Positions 11,243 to 22,607 of a DNA stretch of 64,000 nt are shown here, one piece after another. The stretch's first letter is position 1. Every line of letters starts with the position of its first letter. The translations under genes were made by a program, and so were the position numbers. The notes under the pieces were generated by a model. That model was not told where the DNA came from. It worked only from the letters and a program-made list of their open reading frames with translations, and ran no database searches. Source of the DNA: Conchocele bisecta (Eukaryota; Mollusca; Bivalvia; Lucinida; Thyasiridae); NCBI GenBank assembly GCA_029237695.1, contig CM055277.1, forward strand, positions 38,846,242-38,910,241, read 5' to 3'.

Positions 11243-12685
11243 AAGAGGGCCATGATGGCCCTAATTCGCTCACCTGACTCCATGAACACCAGAGTAGAAT
11301 GTGACATTGAGTTCATGTGCTATTTTTAGATGGCGGTCATCTTGGATTAAGCGATGACTCTCATTTTACCAAATCTGGAAATGCTTCACCCAAGGATCTT
11401 AACTTACTATGAAGTTTGGCCAGCATCGGCCAGCATCAGCCATGTGGTTCCCGAGAAAAAGACATTCAAAATCTTGAAAAAATGGATCTTTTGGTGGCCA
11501 TCATGGATGACATAATCATCCGATTCCAACAAATATTGTACCAGAGCAATCACCTCATTGATACCTTCAATTTTATATATGACATGAGCATATTCGGTCA
11601 AAAATAAAATTTTACGCCCATTTTTGACCTCAGGGTCACCATTATAACACCTTTGAAAGAGATTCTACATCGATCATTCCTACCAAGTTTCGTCGAAATC
11701 CGGCTGGCGGTTCATGAGAAGAATATTTTTTTAGATGGCGGCCATCTTGGATTAGCGACGACCTCTGTTTTAACAAATCTGAAAAGGCTTTCACCCATGG
11801 ACCATAACTGTGAAGTTTGGCCACCATGGGCCAAGCGGTTCGTGTGAAGAAGAATTTTGAAATCTCTAATAAAAGAACGACCTTTTGACCTTTCGGCGGC
11901 CATCTTGAATGACATGACCACCCAATTTTGACAAAAAATGTACCAGAGCAATCACCTCTTTGATACCCATTTTTGACCCCGGGGTCACCATTTTAACAAC
12001 TTTGAAAGAGCATTGTACATCGATCATTCCTACCAAGTTTCGTCGAAATCCGGCTGGCGGTTCATGAGAAGAAGATTTTATAAGAATTTATGCTATTTTT
12101 AGACAGCGGCCATCTTGGATTAGCGATGACCTCCATTTTAACAAATCTGAAAAGGCTTCACCCATAGACCATAACTTTTAAGTTCGGCTACCATGTGCCA
12201 AGCGGTTCATGTGAAGAAGATCGAGACCAGAGTGATCGCCTCGTTGATACCTTCGACTTGATATATGACATAACCATATTCGGTCAAAAATAAAATTTGA
12301 CCCCAATTTGACCCCACGGGCCACGCCCATTTTTGACCCCGGGGGTCACCATTTTAACAGCTTTGAAAGAGCATTGTACATCGATCATTCCTACCAAGTT
12401 TTGTCGAAATCCGGTTGGCGGTTCTTGAGAAGAAGATTTTTTAAGAATTTGTGCTATTTTTAGACGGCGGCCATCTTGGATTACGTAATGACGTCATTTT
12501 AACAATTTTGTAATCCCCCTACCTAAGGACCATGACCATGAAGTTTGGTGACTATAGGCCCAATGGTTACCAAGTAGAAGATGTTTGAAAATGTTCATGG
12601 ACGACGACGGACGACGACGGACGACGACGACGGACACATTGCGGTAACAATAGCTCACATGAGCTTCGCTCAGGTGAGCTAAACA
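11243..12685 (+). mobile_element. Hairpin-ended element family A, copy 1
   Basis: The left end is AACAAGAGGGCCATGATGGC (stem GGGCCATGATGGCCC), then GCTCACCTGACTCC. The right end is a GACGACGACGG tail, then AGCTCACATGAGC/GCTCAGGTGAGCT (stem) and AAAC. The body is about 430-bp repeats with GGCGGCCATCTTGGATTA, TTTGACCCCGGGGTCACC and CCAAGTTTCGTCGAAATCC. It ends in GAGCTAA, compatible with a Helitron-type CTRR terminus. No coding sequence. Confidence 0.75.
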
Positions 12686-12859
12686 CAGCATTGATACTTG
12701 TTCTAACACTCTAGACTTGCCACAACTGCCATAAGCCCCATTTCTCCAATCACAGTAAACTACGTGAATTACGAGAACAAAGTTGGCCCAAATGTTGAGA
12801 GTTCATTGATTATAAAGCTATATCAGCATAAACCATCACCAGATACGAGGACTAGAATA

Positions 12860-13668
12860 ACATCTACAAGCTTGACTAAAAGCCTTAACCAAGGTTGAGT
12901 AAAAACCTTAACCAAGGGGAATTAACTAAGTAATTCAAGGTTAAATGTAGGTCAAGGTCAAATATAGGTCAGGGGTTGTTGATGTACATCACTAGGAGAT
13001 GCAGTTGTCCAAGTATGGTGGGTGTAGGGCCAGGAGTATTCCATATACAAGCTTGACTAAAAACCTTAACCAAAGGGAATTAACTAAGTAATTCAAGAAG
13101 AACTGTAGGTCAAGGTCAAATATAGATCAGGGGTTATTGATGTGCATCGTTATGAGAAAAGGTTGTCCAAATATGGTGTCTGTATGCACAATAGTATTCC
13201 ATGTACAAGCTTGACTAAAAACCTTAACCAAGGTTGACTAAAAACCTTAACCAAGGGGAATTAACTAAGTAATTCAAGAGGAAATGTAGGTCAAGGTCAA
13301 ATATAGATCAGGGGTTATTGATGTACATCGTTATGAGAAAAGGTTGTCTAAGTATGGTATCTGTATGCACAATATTATTCCATGTACAAGCTTGACTAAA
13401 AACCTTAACCAAGGTTGACTAAAAACCTTAACCAAGGGGAATTAACTAAATCATTCAAGATGAAATGTAGGTCAAGGTCAAATATAGATCAGGGGTTATT
13501 GATGTACATCACTAGGAGATGAAGTTGTCCAAGTATGGTGGGTGTATGGTCAGTAGTATTCCATATACAAGCTTGACTAAAAACCTTAACCAAAGTGTGA
13601 CGGTGACGCAGATTCCGACGCCGGGGTGACAACATAAGCTCTAACTATTCTTTGAATAGTCAAGCTAA
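12860..13668 (+). mobile_element. Hairpin-ended element family B, 5'-truncated
   Basis: Repeated units of about 160-180 bp (AAAAACCTTAACCAAGG, GTAGGTCAAGGTCAAATATA, CAGGGGTTATTGATGTACAT) end in GCCGGGGTGACAACATAAGC and a stem, AGCT..ACTATTC/GAATAGT..AGCT, then AAAAAGG. The 5' hairpin seen at 26109 is missing. Confidence 0.75.
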
Positions 13669-13984
13669 AAAGGCCATCATCAGCGAGTGTCTCACCCACT
13701 AAAAACTCAATGTCAATGTAACCCGAACGACAGAGGGTGATTAGTCTCCAATGAAAATAAGCTTGACCAACATATCAAGTGATACTGCACTTTTTGATGT
13801 ACATCCAAAAATCTATCAATGTTTTCCCCAGCACAGCTACACAACAAAGCAAAGGCATCGGAAATAATGTCCACAAACATGTCCATCCCATCTACTGAAT
13901 AGGAAAACGCTGTCCACCCCTAGAAATTAGACAATAATTTAATGCTTGCTTTTTAATTTGTCTAGTTACCCAGGGGTTGATTGC

Positions 13985-15793
13985 CGCTCCCCCAGGGCTG
14001 GAAGACATTGATAGATGTCTACATGATACAGCACCACATACAGGGTTATGGATAGATGTCTACATAATACAACACCACATACATGACATACATGGTTATG
14101 GATAGATGTCTACATAATACAGCACCACACACAGGGTTATGGATAGATGTCTACATAATACAACACCACATACAGGGTTATGGATATATGTCTACATAAT
14201 ACAACACCGCACACAGGGTTATGGATATATGTCTACATAATACAACACCGCACACAGGGTTATGGATAGATGTCTACATAATACAACACCGTACACAGGG
14301 TTATGGATAGATGTCTACATAATACAACACCGCACACAGGGTTATGGATAGATGTCTACATAATACAACACCACATACATGGTTATGATATCTGTCTACA
14401 TAATACAGCACCAAATACAGGGTTATGGATATCTGTCTACATAATACAGCACCAAATACAGGGTTATGGATATCTGTCTACATAATACAGCACCAAATAC
14501 AGGGTTATGGATATCTGTCTACATAATACAGCACCAAATACAGGGTTATGGATATCTGTCTACATAATACAGCACCACACAGGGTTATGGATAGATGTCT
14601 ACATAATACAGCACCAAATACAGGGTTATGGATATCTGTCTACATAATACAGCACCACACAGGGTTATGGATAGATGTCTACATAATACAGCACCACACA
14701 CAGGGTTATGGATAGATGTCTACATAATACAACACTGCACACAGGGTTATGGATAGATGTCTACATAATACAGCACCACACACAGGGTTATGGATAGATG
14801 TCTACATAATACAGCACCACACACAGGGTTATGGATAGATGTCTACATAATACAGCACCACACACAGGGTTATGGATAGATGTCTACATAATACAGCACC
14901 ACACACAGGGTTATGGATATATGTCTACATAATACAGCACCACACACAGGGTTATGGATAGATGTCTACATAATACAGCACCACACACAGGGTTATGGAT
15001 ATATGTCTACATAATACAGCACGACATACAGGGTTATGGATATATGTCTACATAATACAGCACCACACACAGGGTTATGGATAGATGTCTACATAATACA
15101 ACACCACACACAGGGTTATGGATATATGTCTACATAATACAACACCACACACAGGGTTATAGATAGATGTCTACATAATACAACACCACACACAGGGTTA
15201 TGGATATCTAGTCTACATAATACATGCACATACACGGTTATGGATAGATGTCTTCATAATACAACACCACACTTAGGGATGACATAACAGGTTATGGATA
15301 TGTCTACATAATACAACACCACATACAGGGTTATGGATAGATGCTACATAATACACACACACAGGGTATGGATAGATGTCTACATAATACAGCACCACAT
15401 ACAGGGTTATGGATAGATCTACATAATACAACACCGCACACAGTTATGGATGTCACATAATACAACACCGGGACACAGGGTTATGGATATAGTCTACATA
15501 ATACAACACACACAGGGTTCTAGGGATATATACACACAGGATATAAAGTGTCTACATAATACAATTGGCACACATACAGGGTTATGGATAGATGTCTACA
15601 TAATACAACACCAAATACAGGGTCATGGATAGATGTCTACATAATACAACACCAAATACAGGGTTATGGATATATGTCTACATAATACAGCACCAACTAC
15701 AGGGTTATGGATATATGTCTACATAATACAACACCAAATACAGGGTTATGGATAGATGTCTACATAATACAACACCACACACAGGGTTATGGA
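13985..15793 (+). repeat. 41-bp satellite array, ~43 units
   Basis: The unit is ACAGGGTTATGGATAGATGT, then CTACATAATACAGCACCACAC. Variants include ATATATGT or ATCTGT for ATAGATGT, and AAATAC or CGCACAC for CACAC. The middle (14.1-15.2 kb) is very regular; 15.2-15.6 kb is broken by indels. It lies in the intron between exons 6 and 7. Confidence 0.97.
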
Positions 15794-15892
15794 TGTGCAC
15801 ACTAGCGGCAGAAGTGAATCCAAATGTGATTGTGACCAGTGAAGCCTCAGATCCAAGTGTGTGATAGTCGTCTGACCGTCCAGAATTCATTC

Positions 15893-16125
15893 ATCAGGGG
15901 CTCGTTTCACTAAACTTTGTACGATGACTAAAATGTGTGTAAGTGCAAATATAGGATCGTCTGAAAATTTAAATTGATGAATTTACATTTATTGAGCATA
16001 TGCAGCCTATGCTCAATAAATGTAAGCCCAATAATTGTTTACAAGAAATATTGTTAATGTGCAATTTACAGACTATAATAATTTTGCACTTGCAAACATT
16101 TCAGTCGTACAAAGTTTAGTGAACC
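15893..16125. mobile_element. TIR MITE next to a poly-C run
   Basis: About 50-bp inverted ends: GGGGCTCGTTTCACTAAAC and TTTGTACGATGACT at the left, with the inverse ending AGTCGTACAAAGTTTAGTGAAC at the right. The centre is a small palindrome, ACATTTATTGAGCAT and its inverse. A C-run (about 16125-16145) follows the right end. The superfamily is uncertain. Confidence 0.75.
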
Positions 16126-16145
16126 CCCCCCCCCCCCCCCCCCCT

Positions 16146-17042
16146 CACCCCCACCCCCACCCCTGTGGATTGCTGGTCACAATCTCAAATAGGTCCATAT
16201 GGTTACATACAGTCTTATATGGGCCATCGGTTGAGAAAAAGGGACGGCATTGGCAACTATTGATGAATCCAGACCATCATTCATAGTCACGTACACGCAA
16301 CTGGAGTAGAATCTGATGGTTAGCATGCTATTTAACTTAGAATGTGGGAAACAAAAATTGCCATGTGCTGATGTTTAATGTTTTATTTCTCTATAAAACC
16401 TGGCTTAACAGCACATGAGAATCAAGTTCATTATGGAAATGATTCTAAAGTGCTGTCAATGCATGTTTTGAAAAAAAAGAAAAATAGGAAATGGCAACAG
16501 ATGTCAAAATTTAATTTAGCATTGTAATTGTGAAGTGACAAGGATAAACAATGTAGGCCCTGATCAGACTGTGTGAATGTGCAGGCTGGCCTGGCTATGC
16601 TGGTCTCAAATAACCCCTTTCCTCAGCTGTCAACCCATATACATGTATAGTGCACATACATAGCTGCATTACTATATACAGATTAAATACAACACAGGCT
16701 ATAGCATCTTTAAAACTTACATACCTTACAGCAAGACTGAAATTATTAAAGACTAAATATACATTTATATCATGTGCCACAATCTGGCTATAATTATTTG
16801 GACCAGTGTATATATCATGATCAGTTAATACACTTGTGCAGCTTCATAATATTGTTGACTATGGAGCCAGCATGATCAGACTGGGTGGATATGCAGGCTG
16901 GTTGGTGTCCTCACTGGTCTGAATGACAAACTATTCTGCTTTTGGCACATTGTGGCAGATGTTTATTTATATGAAGCTTTCTACACACACAGGTTGAAGA
17001 AACGGAATAAGCCTTCTGGTGGCATAAATCGAAAAGTTAAAA
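16146..17042. other. Intron, no gene; scattered CTGATCAGACTG motifs
   Basis: TGATCAGACTG followed by TGCAGGCTGG occurs near 16563 and 16873, and related motifs near 47.9 and 63.6 kb, suggesting a decayed dispersed repeat. Otherwise nothing is recognised. Confidence 0.45.
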
Positions 17043-18655
17043 AAAGCTGGAGGGGAGATTACAGACTTACCTAAACACCATGAGTATGTGTAGTGGGCCA
17101 GGCAGCCAGTACCGGGCCAGGGGAAGGTACCGGGGATATAGTGAAGCTGGAGGGGGAGATTACAGACTTACCTAGACACCAGGAATATGTGTAGTGGGCC
17201 AGGCAGCCAGTACCGGGGCAGGGGAAGGTACCGGGGATACAGTGGAGCAGCTGGAGGGGAGATTTCAGACTTACCTAGACACCAGGAGTATGTGTAGTGG
17301 GCCAGGCAGCCAGTACCGGGGCAGGGGAACATACCGGGGATACAGTGGAGAAGCTGGAGGGGGAGATTACAGACTTATTTAGACACCAGGAGTATGTGTA
17401 GTGGGCCAGGCATCCAGTACCGGGGCAGGGGAAGGTACCGGGGATACAGTGGAGCAGCTGGAGGGGAGATTTCAGAAGGTACCGGGGATACAGTGCTGGA
17501 GGTGAGATTACAAACTTACCTAGACACCAGGAGTATGTGTAGCGGGCCAGGCAGCCAGTACCGGGGCAGGGGAAGGTACCGGGGATATAGTGAAGCTGGA
17601 GGGGGAGATTACAGACTTACCTAGACACCAGGAGTATGTGCAGTGGGCCGGGCAGCCAGTACCGGGGCAGGGGAAGGTACCGGGGATACAGTGGAGAAGC
17701 TGGAGGGGGAGATTACAGACTTATCTAAGCTGGAGGGGAGATTACAGACTTACTTAGACACCAGGAGTATGTGCAGTGGGCCGGACAGCCACTACCGGGG
17801 CAGGGGAAGGTACCGGGGATACAGTAGAGCAGCTGGAGGGGAGATTACAGACTTACCTAGACACCAGGAATATGTGTAGTGGGCCGGGCAGGCAGTACCG
17901 GGGCAGGGGAAGGGTCCGGGGATACAGTGGAGCAGCTCGAGGGGAGATTACACTTACCTCGACACCAGGAGTATGTGTAGTGGCCCGGGCAGCCAGTACC
18001 GAGGCAGGGGAAGGTACCGGGGATACAGTGGAGCAGCTGGAGGGGAGATTACAGACTTACCTAGACACCAGGAGTATGTGCAGTGGGCCGGGCAGCCAGT
18101 ACCGGGGCAGGGGAAGGTACTAGGGATACAGTGGAGCAGCTGGAGGGGAGATTACAGACTTACCTAGACACCAGGAGTATGTGTAGTGGGCCGGGCAGGC
18201 AGTACCGGGGCAGGGGAAGGTAGGGATACAGTGGAGAAGTTGGAGGGGAGATAACAGACTTACCTAGACACCAGGAGTATGTGTAGTGGGCCAGGCAGCC
18301 AGTACCGGGGCAGGGGAAGGTACCAGGGATACAGTGGAGAAGTTGGAGGGGAGATTACAGACTTACCTAGACACCAGGAGTATGTGTAGTGGGCCAGGCA
18401 GCCAGTACCGGGGCAGGGGAAGGTACCAGGGATACAGTGGAGCAGCTGGAGGGGGAGATTACAAGACTTACCTCGACACCAGGAGTATGTGTAATGGGCC
18501 AGGCAGCCAGTACTGCGGCAGGGGAAGGTACCGGGGATACAGTGCTGGAGGGGAGATTACAGACTTACCTAGACACCAGGAGTATGTGTAGTGGGCCAGG
18601 CAGCCAGTACCGGGGCAGGGGAAGGTACCGGGGATACAGTGGAGCAGCTGGAGAG
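17043..18655 (-). repeat. ~103-bp array derived from the end of exon 6 and its splice donor
   Basis: About 16 units. Read on the minus strand each holds CCAGCTGCTCCACTGTATCC, GGTACCTTCCCCTGCCCCGG, TGGCTGCCTGGCCCACTACA, CTCCTGGTGTCTAG and then GTAAGTCTGTAATCTCCCC. This is the last roughly 80 nt of exon 6 plus the first roughly 20 nt of its intron. The array joins exon 6 without a break. About a dozen units keep an intact ACTTACCT (donor) site. Some units have short deletions or partial duplications (17480, 17720). Confidence 0.95.
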
Positions 18656-18713
18656 GAAGGTCGCAGCACTCGACACGAACCTCGATCTTCACGTAGCAGT
18701 CCAGCTTCTTCAC
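18569..18713 (-). CDS. Exon 6: Cys-rich segment with CxxxxxCPG and YTYSWC
   Basis: The acceptor is CATTATGCAG and the donor CTAG|GTAAGT. The 145 nt hold 48 codons plus one base, phase 0 to phase 1. It encodes VKKLDCYVKIEVRVECCDL, then HCIPG, FPCPGTGC and YTYSWCL (residues about 1636-1684), with seven cysteines. The segment reads as a rubredoxin- or zinc-ribbon-like unit joining the CxC module of exon 5 to the knuckles of exons 7-8. The joined codon with exon 7 is GCC. Oddly, its last roughly 80 nt and its donor are copied about 15 more times directly downstream, so several near-identical donors compete. I chose the first because later ones shift frame or add stops. Confidence 0.87.
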
Positions 18714-18954
18714 CTGCATAATGGACAATAGGGCGAACCTCTTATTAACTGACGTACATGTTACATGGTAAGATGATGCAAAAGGCACATTCATAGTGCA
18801 CAAAGAAATAGACTGTGTGCAAAGTGATCTTCATCAGAAGAGAAACAAGTCAGCAAACTGTCACACCAAGTCCACCATGTCGAATTAGAAAGTTGGTAAA
18901 GCGACAGATCATGAGATGCTACCCAATGCAAACATAACTTTTAACATGGGAGTA

Positions 18955-19312
18955 AGCTCAGCCAATAGAACAATTGTGCCGAAGGTCACACTATATGCCC
19001 GTTAAGGTATGGCAAGTCAACACAGGGAAATAACTCACTGAAAACCAATAGGGTTCTTCCTCTTGCTATGATAAACATGTGTACCAAATTTGTTTATGAT
19101 CCGTCCAGTAGAGCTCTAGTCATTCCGTGGACTAGGATACACAATACAAAAATTAGAAATGGCTGCCAAGGAGAGATAAATCGTCCGACAATTTTGAAAC
19201 TGAATAGGGTTCCTTGTTTGCCCAAGATAAACATGATTACCAAATTTGGTTACGATCCTTTAAATAGAACTAAGTTAATGCATGAATAATGACAGAGTGC
19301 AAAAATTAACAA
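18955..19312 (+). mobile_element. Family C hairpin element, fragment
   Basis: GTGCCGAAGGTCACACTATA at about 18976 followed by ATAAACATGTGTACCAAATT units, the body of family C. The 5' AACAAGAG start is altered. A fuller copy starts directly after. Confidence 0.6.
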
Positions 19313-19313
19313 G

Positions 19314-21040
19314 AGTGCCGAAGGTCACAATATACGCCCGTCGAGGCAAGGCCAGTCAACAAGGGGAGATAAGTCACTGTAAACCAATAGGGTTCTTCAT
19401 CTTGCATTGATAAACATGTTTACAGAATTTGGTTACGATTCGTCAATTAGAACTTGAGTTATTGCGTGAACAAACAAATTAAAAATGGACGCCAAGGGGA
19501 GTAAGTCATCTGAAATTTTTGAAACCCGATAGCCTTCGACATGTTGCAGCGATAAACATGTATACCAAATTTGGTTACGATCAGCACAGTAGAACTAGAG
19601 TTATTGCGTGGAGAAGGATACAGAGTGTGAAAATGAACAAGAGCTGTAAGAGAACAGCATAGCTCGATTACGAGGGTTGTCGATGTACACATAGCTTGAC
19701 AAAGAAGGTGGCCGCGGCCCGCATAAAAACCTTAGCCAAGGTTAACTAAAAACCTTAACCAAAGGAAATTAACTAAGTAATTTGAGGTTCAATGTAGGTC
19801 AATGTCAGATATAGGTCAGGGGTTATTGATGTACATCAGTAGGAGATGAAGTTTTCCAAGTATGGTTGCTGTAGGCCCAGGAGTATTCCATATACAAGCT
19901 TGACTAAAAACCTTAACCAAGGGGAAATAACTAAGTAATCCAAGGGTAAAAGTAGGTCAAGGTCAAATATAGGTCAGGGATTATTGATGTACATTACTAG
20001 GAGATGAAGTTGTCCAAGTATGGTGTCTGTATGCACAATAGTATTCCATCTACAAGCTTTACTAAAAACCTTAACCAAGGTCGACTAAAAACCTTAACCA
20101 AGGGGAATTAAGTAAGTAATTCAAGAGGAAATGTAGGTCAAGGTCAAATATAGATCAGGGGTTATTGATGTACATCCCTATGCCAAAAGGGTGTCCAAGT
20201 ATGTTGTCTGTGTGCACAATAGTATTGCATCTACAAGCTTGACTAACAACCTTAACAAAGGTTGACTAAAAACCTTAACCAAGGTGAATTAACTAAGTAA
20301 TTCAAGGTTAAATGTAGGTCAAGGTCAAATATAGGTCAGGGGTTGTTGATGTACATCCCTATGCCAAAAGGGTGTCCAAGTATGTTGTCTGTGTGCACAA
20401 TAGTATTCCATCTACAAGCTTGACTAACAACCTTAACAAAGGTTGACTAAAAACCTTAACCAAGGTGAATTAACTAAGTAATTCAAGGTTAAATGTAGGT
20501 CAAGGTCAAATATAGGTCAGGGGTTGTTGATGTACATCGCTAGGAGATGAAGTTGTCCAAGTATGGTGGGTGTAGGGCCAGGAGTATTCCATATACGCCG
20601 ACTAAATAAGCCCTCACTATGAATAGGCTTCTTCGTCTTGCCGTGATAAACATGTATACCGAATTTGGTTATGATCGGTCAAGTAGAAATTGAGTTATTG
20701 CGTGGACAAGGATACAGAGTGCGAAAATTACAAATGGCCGCCAAGGTGAGAGAAGTCATCGGAAATTTTTCACAATCAATAGGCTTCCTCATCTTGCCGT
20801 GATAAACATGTATACCGAATTTGGTTACGAGCGGTGAAGTAGAACTCGAATTATTGCGTGGAATTAAAAATGGCCGCCAAGGGGAGATAAGTAATCGAAT
20901 AAACATTATACAGAATTTGGTTACAATCCGTCAAGTAGGACTCTAGTTATTGCGTGGACAAGCTGTGCCCACCCACTCGCCACCTTCCTGTACAAGGTGA
21001 ATACATAATACGTCCCGCTTTTCAAACGTGCGTATAAAAA
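19314..21040 (+). mobile_element. Family C hairpin element, interrupted by family B
   Basis: The left end is AACAAGAGTGCCGAAGGTCA (near 19308-19330); the right end is ATAATACGTCCCGCTTTTC and a stem AAACGTGCGTATAAAAA near 21003-21040. Units carry ATAAACATGTATACCGAATT, GAGTTATTGCGTGGACAAGG and ATGGCCGCCAAGGGGAGATA. Body units then continue to about 21265, right up to exon 5's donor, probably from another copy. Confidence 0.7.
19633..20598 (+). mobile_element. Family B hairpin element nested in family C, 3'-truncated
   Basis: It starts AACAAGAGCTGTAAGAGAAC and AGCATAGCTCGATTACGAGG, then about five units of 155-180 bp. Two adjacent units (20170-20350 and 20350-20530) are almost identical, a recent unit duplication. 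It stops at CATATACGCCGACTAAAT without its terminal hairpin. Confidence 0.75.
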
Positions 21041-21284
21041 TGGCCGCCAAGGGGCGATGTCATAGGAAACTGTTAAAAATCAATAGGGTCCTTCGTCTTG
21101 CCATGACAAACATGTATACATAATAGTAGAACTGTATTTATTATGTGGACAAGGACACAGTGTGCGAAAATTAAAATTGGCCGCCAAGGGGAGAAAAGTC
21201 ATCAGAAATATTTGAAAATCAATAGGGTTCTTTGTGTCTTGCTGTGATAAACATGCATACCGAATATGTGGGGGTCCCACATAC

Positions 21285-21502
21285 CTGGTAGATGTTTTCC
21301 ATGAGACAGGGGTCTGTGCGGGCGAGGTGGGCAGGCAGCCCCAGCTGGTGTAGGATGTTGAGCGGGTTGCGACAGTCGACGCAGCCACACTCGCCCTCGG
21401 TACAGGTGACGCCGCGTACACAGCATGCGCACTGCTGGCAGGAGCAGCCATTGGTGCACTGGCAGGATACAACCATGCCCGGGCTCCCCACCTCCGTAAA
21501 CC
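21285..21502 (-). CDS. Exon 5: CxC-rich domain (12 Cys) and conserved-looking tail
   Basis: The acceptor is CCAGTTGCAG and the donor TACCAG|GTATGTGG. The 218 nt run from phase 1 to phase 0 with 72 full codons (residues about 1564-1635). It encodes VVSCQCTNGCSCQQCACC, then VTCTEGECGCVDCRN and, after a Leu-rich stretch, DPCLMENIYQ. CxC pairs with GC.C and C.C..CRN spacing recall CXC/tesmin-type and other Cys-cluster DNA- or zinc-binding folds, but the spacing does not match the classical tesmin CXC pattern I know, so I do not assign it. GC content is much higher than in the flanking repeats, as expected of a conserved exon. Both overlapping alternative frames are also open and are shadows. Confidence 0.92.
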
Positions 21503-21554
21503 CTGCAACTGGAACATACAGCTCACTGGCACAGGTGGAAGACTCAGAACTCCA

Positions 21555-21720
21555 GATAAGGTGTGTATTGGCGTATTTGACACACTTATTTTAGCTGAAT
21601 ATGCATTGATTATCAAAAGTGGGAGTACAAAATACTCACAGCAATGTGAAAATATGTATTTGATTTTCAAATTTAGTACGGAAAATACTGCAGTAAAGTT
21701 AAAAAAATACGACACCAGCA
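21555..21720 (+). repeat. Repeat just upstream of exon 5's acceptor
   Basis: GTGTATTGGCGTATTTGACA, CTTATTTTAGCTGAATA, AAAAGTGGGAGTA and GAAAATACTGCAGTAAAGTT. The same order is found at 25911-26045, about 50 bp upstream of exon 4's acceptor. Probably a TE relic. Confidence 0.75.
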
Positions 21721-21811
21721 GCCTATTTCATCAACATTGCAAAGTATACTTTCCTAGCAAAGTATACTTTGAGGGAGAAATTTTCAATTTTAGAATAAAT
21801 TTATTAATTTT

Positions 21812-21881
21812 TATTATACTGAATTTATTACATTATCACAGCCAATTTTGGCTGTGATAATGTAATAAATTCAGTATAATA
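21812..21881. repeat. Perfect ~70-bp palindrome
   Basis: TATTATACTGAATTTATTAC, ATTATCACAGCCAA and its exact inverse with a TT centre. Outer sequences also pair: AAAGTATACTTTGAGGGAG near 21760 with CTCCCTCAAAGTATATGC near 21965. This suggests a larger foldback element of about 250 bp (21740-21985). Confidence 0.93.
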
Positions 21882-22607
21882 ATTCTGCATAGTTTTAATC
21901 ATCAAATATATGCAATCGTTAGTTCTGCATGAAATAATGCATTTCGGAAAAATCAATGATTGCTCCCTCAAAGTATATGCAATTTTGATGAAATCGGCTA
22001 CAGGTGGGTGTGGTAACGAGAATTTTTGAATGAGCATTTTTCACGTCAAAGGTCCGAGCACTTGTGTCTACAGTTTGTAAACTTGTCATTGAATCTCAGC
22101 CTCTAAGGTGTAGTGTTCTCGTTCAGTGATAGTTCTTGTTCGGTGATTTGTTTCTGCAAGAATTTATTGGTCATTAAGACTAGTCTCACATGGCCCACCT
22201 GAGATCATGATCATTTTTGGGATGCTTGAATCCGCCATCCCATCAACACAAGGTCAGTCTAAACAAGTGCACCGCAAAACAAATACAAAATAAGTTATTG
22301 GATCTAGAAATACGAAGTCAATAAACATGAAAACTGAATTTAATTGTTACGTTAAGTGAAGCAGAACTTAAAATTGTGAGTATCACGAGGACAAGGATAC
22401 AGAAAGTGAAAATTAATAAAAGAACGGAAATTTTTGAAAATTAATATGGTTCTTCCTGTTGCCATGGTAAACATGCATACCGAATTTGGTTAAGATGTGT
22501 CAAGTAAAATGGACTATTAGCGATGACAAGGGTATTGAATGCGAAAGTTAATAGCAACGGCATAGTTATCGCTAAGCTAATCCCCTCTCTGGCAGCCTTG
22601 ATAATTA

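Noticed and set aside
13985..15793. CRISPR-like regular array
   Set aside because: Units are contiguous repeats with no unique spacers, in a eukaryotic intron; the same applies to 41.6-42.9 kb.
17194..18721. Gly/Arg-rich plus-strand frames (GRGRYRGYSG repeats)
   Set aside because: Antisense to the exon-6-derived array; length and frame follow the repeat unit and break at each indel.
21080..21715. 211-codon minus-strand frame over exon 5
   Set aside because: Uses the wrong frame of exon 5 and runs into repeat sequence on both sides; the Cys-rich frame has splice sites and phase agreement.
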